A stretch of 64,000 bases of DNA from positions 111,622 through 175,621 of the forward strand of contig VRZD01000005.1 of the NCBI GenBank assembly GCA_016743235.1. The letters are read 5' to 3'. The notes beneath the pieces are model-generated. The model was not told the origin of the DNA. It saw only the letters and a list, made by a program, of their open reading frames with translations, and did no database searches. The stretch comes from Pantanalinema sp. GBBB05 (GTDB lineage Bacteria; Cyanobacteriota; Cyanobacteriia; Leptolyngbyales; Leptolyngbyaceae). Shown in pieces: positions 60,475-64,000 of the stretch. Each line of letters opens with the position of its first letter. Within the stretch, counting starts at the first letter, position 1. The position numbers and the translations under genes are program-made.

Positions 60475-61731
60475 TCAATCACCATTTACTAACAAAACTG
60501 ACACTGTTGCTCCCGCCGGAATCTGGGTTTGCCCGATCGCAATCACGGCTAGGGCATTCGTCCCAGCCAAATTAATTAAATTACCCGAACTCTGGCTGCC
60601 TCCAGCCACGTGAAATTCATACCCACCGTTCGTGACTTGCACCTGTCCCCACACATAGGTTTCCCGTTTACCGTCCGATCGCAATTCCTGCTGAGTTCTG
60701 GCATTGACGACGATCGGTGCCCAGGGAGACAGCCTGCCCGCCAGTTTCCGTATTGCTGGCTGGACAAACCGCCAAAAGGTGACTAAGGCAGAGACGGGAT
60801 TGCCGGGAAGCCCGAAGTAGAGGGTGGGACGGTGAGGAGATGAGGGAGATGCAGAAAAAGTGGCAACGGTTAAGGGTTTACCAGGACGAACCGCCACAGA
60901 GCGGATATGGATCGTGGCTCCCAGATCTGCCAGAATCTCGTCTATATAGTCGTAGTCACCCACAGAAACGCCACCGGAAGAAATCACCAGATCCGCCGTG
61001 GCAATGGCATGGGCGATCGCAGACTTCAGGGCAGCTGGATCATCGGGAATGCTACCGATCTCGATCGGTTCCGCTCCTGCTTGCGCCACTAACACCATTA
61101 AGGCATAGCGATTGGAATCAACAATTTGCCCCGGTTGTAACGGTTGCTCCAGATCAACTAGCTCACTCCCAGTGGACAAAATTGCCACGCGCGGTTTGCG
61201 GTAGACAGCCACTTCAGCACATTGAGCCGCCGCCAGGATCGCCATTTCAGTTGCCTGGATGCGAATCCCCCCTCCCAACAAGGGCGCACCAGCCTGATAA
61301 AACGCGCCTTGATGGCGGACAAAGGCTTGCGGTTTGGGAGCCGTAAAAATAGTCACTCGATCGCCATCCCGTTGGGTGTCTTCTTGCATGACAACAGTGT
61401 CAGCCCCCGCTGGCATGACGGAGCCAGTCAGGATGCGGGCTGCCTGCCCAGGTTGAATCAGGTGGTGGGGTTGTGTACCCGCCGGAATTTCTTCCATGAT
61501 AGTTAGCGCAACTGGACGATCGCGGCTACAGTGCTGGACATCTTCATACCGCACGGCATAACCATCCATCGCCGAGTTATCCCAATGGGGAAAGTCCAGT
61601 TTGCTGGTAATCGTGGTGGCTAAAATTCGTCCTAAGGCATGCCCTAACGCCACCGTCTCGCGATCGAGGTGAGCATCAAGGGGGTGAATCAAATCTAGGA
61701 TCTGTTGCTCGGCTTGTATGGCTGGCAGCAT
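60475..61731 (-). CDS. moeA: Molybdopterin molybdotransferase MoeA
   Basis: This enzyme inserts molybdate into adenylated molybdopterin to finish the molybdenum cofactor. It has 418 residues, usual length. Motifs: DNSAMDGYAVR (49-59), TGSVMPAGADTVVMQED (about 102-118), ILSTGSELVD (about 186), SSGGVSVGDYD (about 252-262) and YFGLPGNPVSALVTF (about 308). A small insert SASPSSPHRPT just before the last motif is encoded by a patch of the purine/pyrimidine microsatellite (60831-60862). No other moa/moe gene is adjacent. Confidence 0.95.
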   Translation of the reverse strand: MLPAIQAEQQILDLIHPLDAHLDRETVALGHALGRILATTITSKLDFPHWDNSAMDGYAVRYEDVQHCSRDRPVALTIMEEIPAGTQPHHLIQPGQAARILTGSVMPAGADTVVMQEDTQRDGDRVTIFTAPKPQAFVRHQGAFYQAGAPLLGGGIRIQATEMAILAAAQCAEVAVYRKPRVAILSTGSELVDLEQPLQPGQIVDSNRYALMVLVAQAGAEPIEIGSIPDDPAALKSAIAHAIATADLVISSGGVSVGDYDYIDEILADLGATIHIRSVAVRPGKPLTVATFSASPSSPHRPTLYFGLPGNPVSALVTFWRFVQPAIRKLAGRLSPWAPIVVNARTQQELRSDGKRETYVWGQVQVTNGGYEFHVAGGSQSSGNLINLAGTNALAVIAIGQTQIPAGATVSVLLVNGD

Positions 61732-61889
61732 AATTGAATCTGGTCTTTGGATAGGCTATAGCCATCCTATCGGGATTCAGCCGCACTATCTTGCTAGACA
61801 AACCAGAGTTTCTACGCCCTTCGCTTATGCTTGAGAGCAGGAGATCAGTAGAAGCACTTTGTGGGATATAAGTTGAGGAGATTAAAGGT

Positions 61890-62330
61890 ATGAGAGCATT
61901 TCTGCTGGTGATCGGTGCGCTGTTAGCTCTGGGCATCAGCGGATTTGTAGGGTTTCTAGTCGGGGCAACGGGAGGTAGTCTGGCTGGAACTTGGGGAGGA
62001 GCCAATTTAGGCATTTGCGAGACCGTTAGTAGCCTCCGCAAACGGCAGCATGTGACAGAAGCTGAAGCCCAAAAATTACTGAATGAAGTCCTGGAAGACT
62101 CTAGCATTTATCCTAATAATACCACTAGGAAAAATGCCAGGCTGGAGTTAGCAAATTGTATTACGAAGAAGCTCAAAAGCCACGAGACAGCCACCGATGA
62201 GGCTGAGCCTGAAAAAACTGTCACTCAACCTGAGCAAGAGCTTGAGCCTGATCACGCTCACGATCGCAATGAACCGAAAGGTGAGCTGTCTCTCCCTGAG
62301 CAGAGTAACCCTGAAGAAAAGTTACCGTAG
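61890..62330 (+). CDS. Hypothetical membrane-anchored protein
   Basis: The 146-residue protein has an N-terminal Gly-rich hydrophobic stretch (about 3-42, FLLVIGALLALGISGFVG, then GATGGSLAGTWGG) that should form one or two membrane segments. A helical domain follows (SSLRKRQHVTEAEAQKLLNEVLED), and then an acidic disordered tail rich in Glu, Pro and His (EPEKTVTQPEQELEPDH). The start ATG 61890 follows GAGGAG at suitable distance. I recognise no family. Confidence 0.65.
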   Translation: MRAFLLVIGALLALGISGFVGFLVGATGGSLAGTWGGANLGICETVSSLRKRQHVTEAEAQKLLNEVLEDSSIYPNNTTRKNARLELANCITKKLKSHETATDEAEPEKTVTQPEQELEPDHAHDRNEPKGELSLPEQSNPEEKLP

Positions 62331-62506
62331 GAGTTCGATTGATCATCTACTTGACACCCAAGTCCTTAAAGCAATTAGCTGTCGCCTTTTCAAGGCAATC
62401 ACTGTACACTTTTTAAGATTGAGTAGAGAAATTTCAACGCGCAATTTCCACAGGGTGATACCTGACTGAATTGAGCTAACAGTTCCTAATTCGGGAGTCA
62501 ACGTCT

Positions 62507-62869
62507 ATGGTGACATTTTTCGTAGTCGCGATCGTCACGGCAGTTAGTTTAGCCATTATTGCTCAATTACCCTTGGGGATTGAAGTTGATAATTGGGAAA
62601 AAGCACTCATTTCGGGCATTGTTTTCGGTATTCTCAATGCCTTAATCAAACCAATTTTAGTGTGGCTAACTCTACCATTTACCATTGTCACCTTGGGGGC
62701 TTTTCTGGCGATTGTGAATGCGATCATTTTTGGTTTAGCTGCCTGGTTAGTGCATGGATTTCGCTTACGGTGGGGGTTCATTAGCGCTTTATTAGGGGCA
62801 ATTGTTCTTAGTGCAATGAATACGTTCTTGCTCTCCCTACTGAGTCGCATTTTTCCGGGCTTAAGCTAA
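62507..62869 (+). CDS. Phage-holin-superfamily-IV-type membrane protein (PF04020-like)
   Basis: The 120-residue protein has four membrane helices (about 3-20, 32-55, 58-80 and 88-110). It has the conserved GILNALIKPILVWLTLPFTIVTLG and a short C-terminus. These proteins carry a holin label by homology but are ordinary chromosomal membrane proteins in cyanobacteria and many other bacteria. No phage genes are nearby. ATG 62507 is used. The function is unknown. Confidence 0.85.
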   Translation: MVTFFVVAIVTAVSLAIIAQLPLGIEVDNWEKALISGIVFGILNALIKPILVWLTLPFTIVTLGAFLAIVNAIIFGLAAWLVHGFRLRWGFISALLGAIVLSAMNTFLLSLLSRIFPGLS

Positions 62870-62911
62870 CATTAAACCCGAGTCAGCGGGATGTGATGCA
62901 GTGCCATTCGG

Positions 62912-64000
62912 TTAGAGTTTACCAAGTTGAATGTTATGAGCTGCCAGGGCTTGCCGTACCCGCAACCGAAATTCTCGTCCCACACTCCACTGTTCCATGG
63001 GTGCAGTCTTAATCCAGACGCGAACTAACATGCCTGTGTGAGATAGATCATCAATGCCTAAGATCTCAGGCGGTTCTGTCAAGCGATCGCGCCATTCCGA
63101 TTCACTATACAGTTGCTTGGATACTTGCCGCAAAACATCGAGCACCTGGATTGGGTCATTTTCGTAAGCCACCACAATAGCTAGGTCTATGCGGGACCAG
63201 AGGCGGGTTAAATTGCTGACATTAGTAATGTTGCTATTCGGAATTGTAATCAGTTCCCCCTTACTATTGCGGAGTTGGGTGACTCGCAAATTAAGATTTT
63301 CAACTAAACCGCTCTTATCTCCAACCTGAATCACATCTCCTACCGCAAACTGATCCTCCATCAAAATCAGACAGCCGTTCACCAAATCCTTAATCAAACT
63401 TTGAGAACCAAAGGAAATTGCCAAACCAATCACAGCACCACCAGCTAGAATCGAGCTGGTAGGAATATCAAATAAACTCAGTGTCCAAATAATTCCAACA
63501 ATCACTAAGACAAAGGTAACTAATCCATTTAAGGCTGTCGAAATCGTTCTACTTCTTAAGGCAATTCGCTGGGCTTCTGCTAAAGAAAGATATGCCCATC
63601 CTTTCCAGGAATGAACAAAGCGGTCAATTAAACTTTTGCTGATACGAATGCTAAAACTAATGGCAAACCAAATCAAGATCAGCATCAATGGCGTTGCCAA
63701 GACATGTAAACTCCATCGCATTAAGATGGGAATTCTGGACATAATTTGGTAGGTGCCGACGTACCAGATCAAGATGAAAATCCAAAACAAGCCCCACTTC
63801 AAGAATTTGTTAATATCCAGTTGCCGCTTAACACTAAATTGGTGTTGCAGCGTCACTAACAACTGCGATCGCAGAGCATTAATCTGCTTTGCTTCCGTTG
63901 CTTCCCCTTCAGCTAGATCAGATAAAGTGATTTCATCCTCTGGCTTTCGCAGCATTTCAGCTTCAGCAACTGCCGCTAATTGTTGTTGATCACGGGCTTC
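62912..64000 (-). CDS. MscS-type mechanosensitive channel, N-terminus outside window
   Basis: This small-conductance mechanosensitive channel family protein releases osmolytes on membrane tension. The frame is open past the ATG at 63955 to the window edge (15 more codons, EARDQQQLAAVAEAE), so the true start is beyond 64000. Visible are a helix with basic end (FLKWGLFWIFILIWYVGTY), two further helices, then the pore helix and beta domain (ILAGGAVIGLAISFGSQSLIKDLVNG). Next come EDQFAVGDVIQVGDKSGLVE and NLRVTQLRNSKGELITIPNS, ending in the alpha-beta C-terminus. A long N-terminal extension as in cyanobacterial multi-domain MscS proteins is likely. Confidence 0.92.
   Translation of the reverse strand, partial: EARDQQQLAAVAEAEMLRKPEDEITLSDLAEGEATEAKQINALRSQLLVTLQHQFSVKRQLDINKFLKWGLFWIFILIWYVGTYQIMSRIPILMRWSLHVLATPLMLILIWFAISFSIRISKSLIDRFVHSWKGWAYLSLAEAQRIALRSRTISTALNGLVTFVLVIVGIIWTLSLFDIPTSSILAGGAVIGLAISFGSQSLIKDLVNGCLILMEDQFAVGDVIQVGDKSGLVENLNLRVTQLRNSKGELITIPNSNITNVSNLTRLWSRIDLAIVVAYENDPIQVLDVLRQVSKQLYSESEWRDRLTEPPEILGIDDLSHTGMLVRVWIKTAPMEQWSVGREFRLRVRQALAAHNIQLGKL

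Noticed and set aside
62507..62869. Prophage signal from a holin-like protein
   Set aside because: The family name is historical. The gene is a normal chromosomal membrane protein and no phage genes are near.
1..64000. CRISPR arrays, tRNA, rRNA and transposases
   Set aside because: I looked for regularly spaced 25-40 base repeats with unique spacers, for T-loop motifs and for transposase motifs, and found none convincing. A covariance search would be needed to exclude tRNAs fully.

Overview
The window comes from a cyanobacterial chromosome. The octamer GCGATCGC and its GATCGC core (HIP1) recur throughout. CP12, a helical carotenoid protein with its C-terminal-domain partner, a DUF3177 membrane protein, phosphoketolase and several CHAT, hemagglutinin-type and TPR proteins are typical of this phylum. 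The gene mix (multiple hemagglutinin-type exoproteins, very large TPR-glycosyltransferases, many dispersed repeats) suits a filamentous or mat-forming species, but no marker here fixes the genus. I see no rRNA, no convincing tRNA, no CRISPR array and no intact transposase.

Layout. 1-11.4 kb is core metabolism and regulation: a truncated ABC exporter, cbiB, a Trypco1-type protein, an Rrf2 regulator, the CTDH/HCP carotenoid pair with an intrinsic terminator between the two genes, queG, a degenerate sensor-kinase-like protein, phosphoketolase (xfp) and a D-lactate-dehydrogenase-type enzyme. 11.4-17.3 kb is an accessory island: two orphan ORFs, a PIN/UPF0175 toxin-antitoxin pair on the opposite strand and a decayed tyrosine-phosphatase gene. 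These are separated by three sites with the full architecture of integron attC sites, and no integrase is visible. The island continues with a secreted protein made of five 123-bp tandem repeats, a small antitoxin-like protein, one copy of a ~290-bp dispersed repeat and a GNAT enzyme with an inserted transmembrane hairpin.

17.3-31 kb holds a MASE1-PAS-GGDEF cyclase, a PMT-type glycosyltransferase, trmB, a phosphoesterase, a first hemagglutinin-type exoprotein, a FIST sensor, cp12, DUF3177, glmM and a GT2-TPR protein. 32.5-42.6 kb is a thematic cluster: response regulator, CHASE2 histidine kinase, DUF928 protein, CHAT-TPR protease-like protein and a 989-residue hemagglutinin-type exoprotein. 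Two copies of one 16-bp palindrome lie in this region. 42.6-47.3 kb has a CoA-binding protein, a SUKH/SMI1 protein, an orphan GyrB-like ATPase without TOPRIM domain, the second copy of the dispersed repeat in inverse orientation and an M16 peptidase. 47.4-54.5 kb is one giant gene with three TPR + GT9-like modules and a terminal GT-B domain, joined by linkers made of a purine-rich microsatellite that also occurs between and inside other genes.

54.9-64 kb has an isoaspartyl peptidase next to an ATP-grasp enzyme, a DUF1636 metal-binding protein behind a cobalamin riboswitch, a GT2-TPR-methyltransferase fusion, moeA, two small membrane proteins and a truncated MscS channel. Several blocks point to the cell surface and glycosylation (PMT enzyme, GT2/TPR proteins, the giant GT, two exoproteins, GlmM). 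Cobalamin metabolism appears twice, as cbiB and as the riboswitch-DUF1636 unit. The most unusual elements are the attC-like array, the CHAT/TPS/DUF928/CHASE2 cluster, the cobalamin-controlled DUF1636 gene, the orphan GyrB-like/SUKH pair and the peptidase/ATP-grasp pair.
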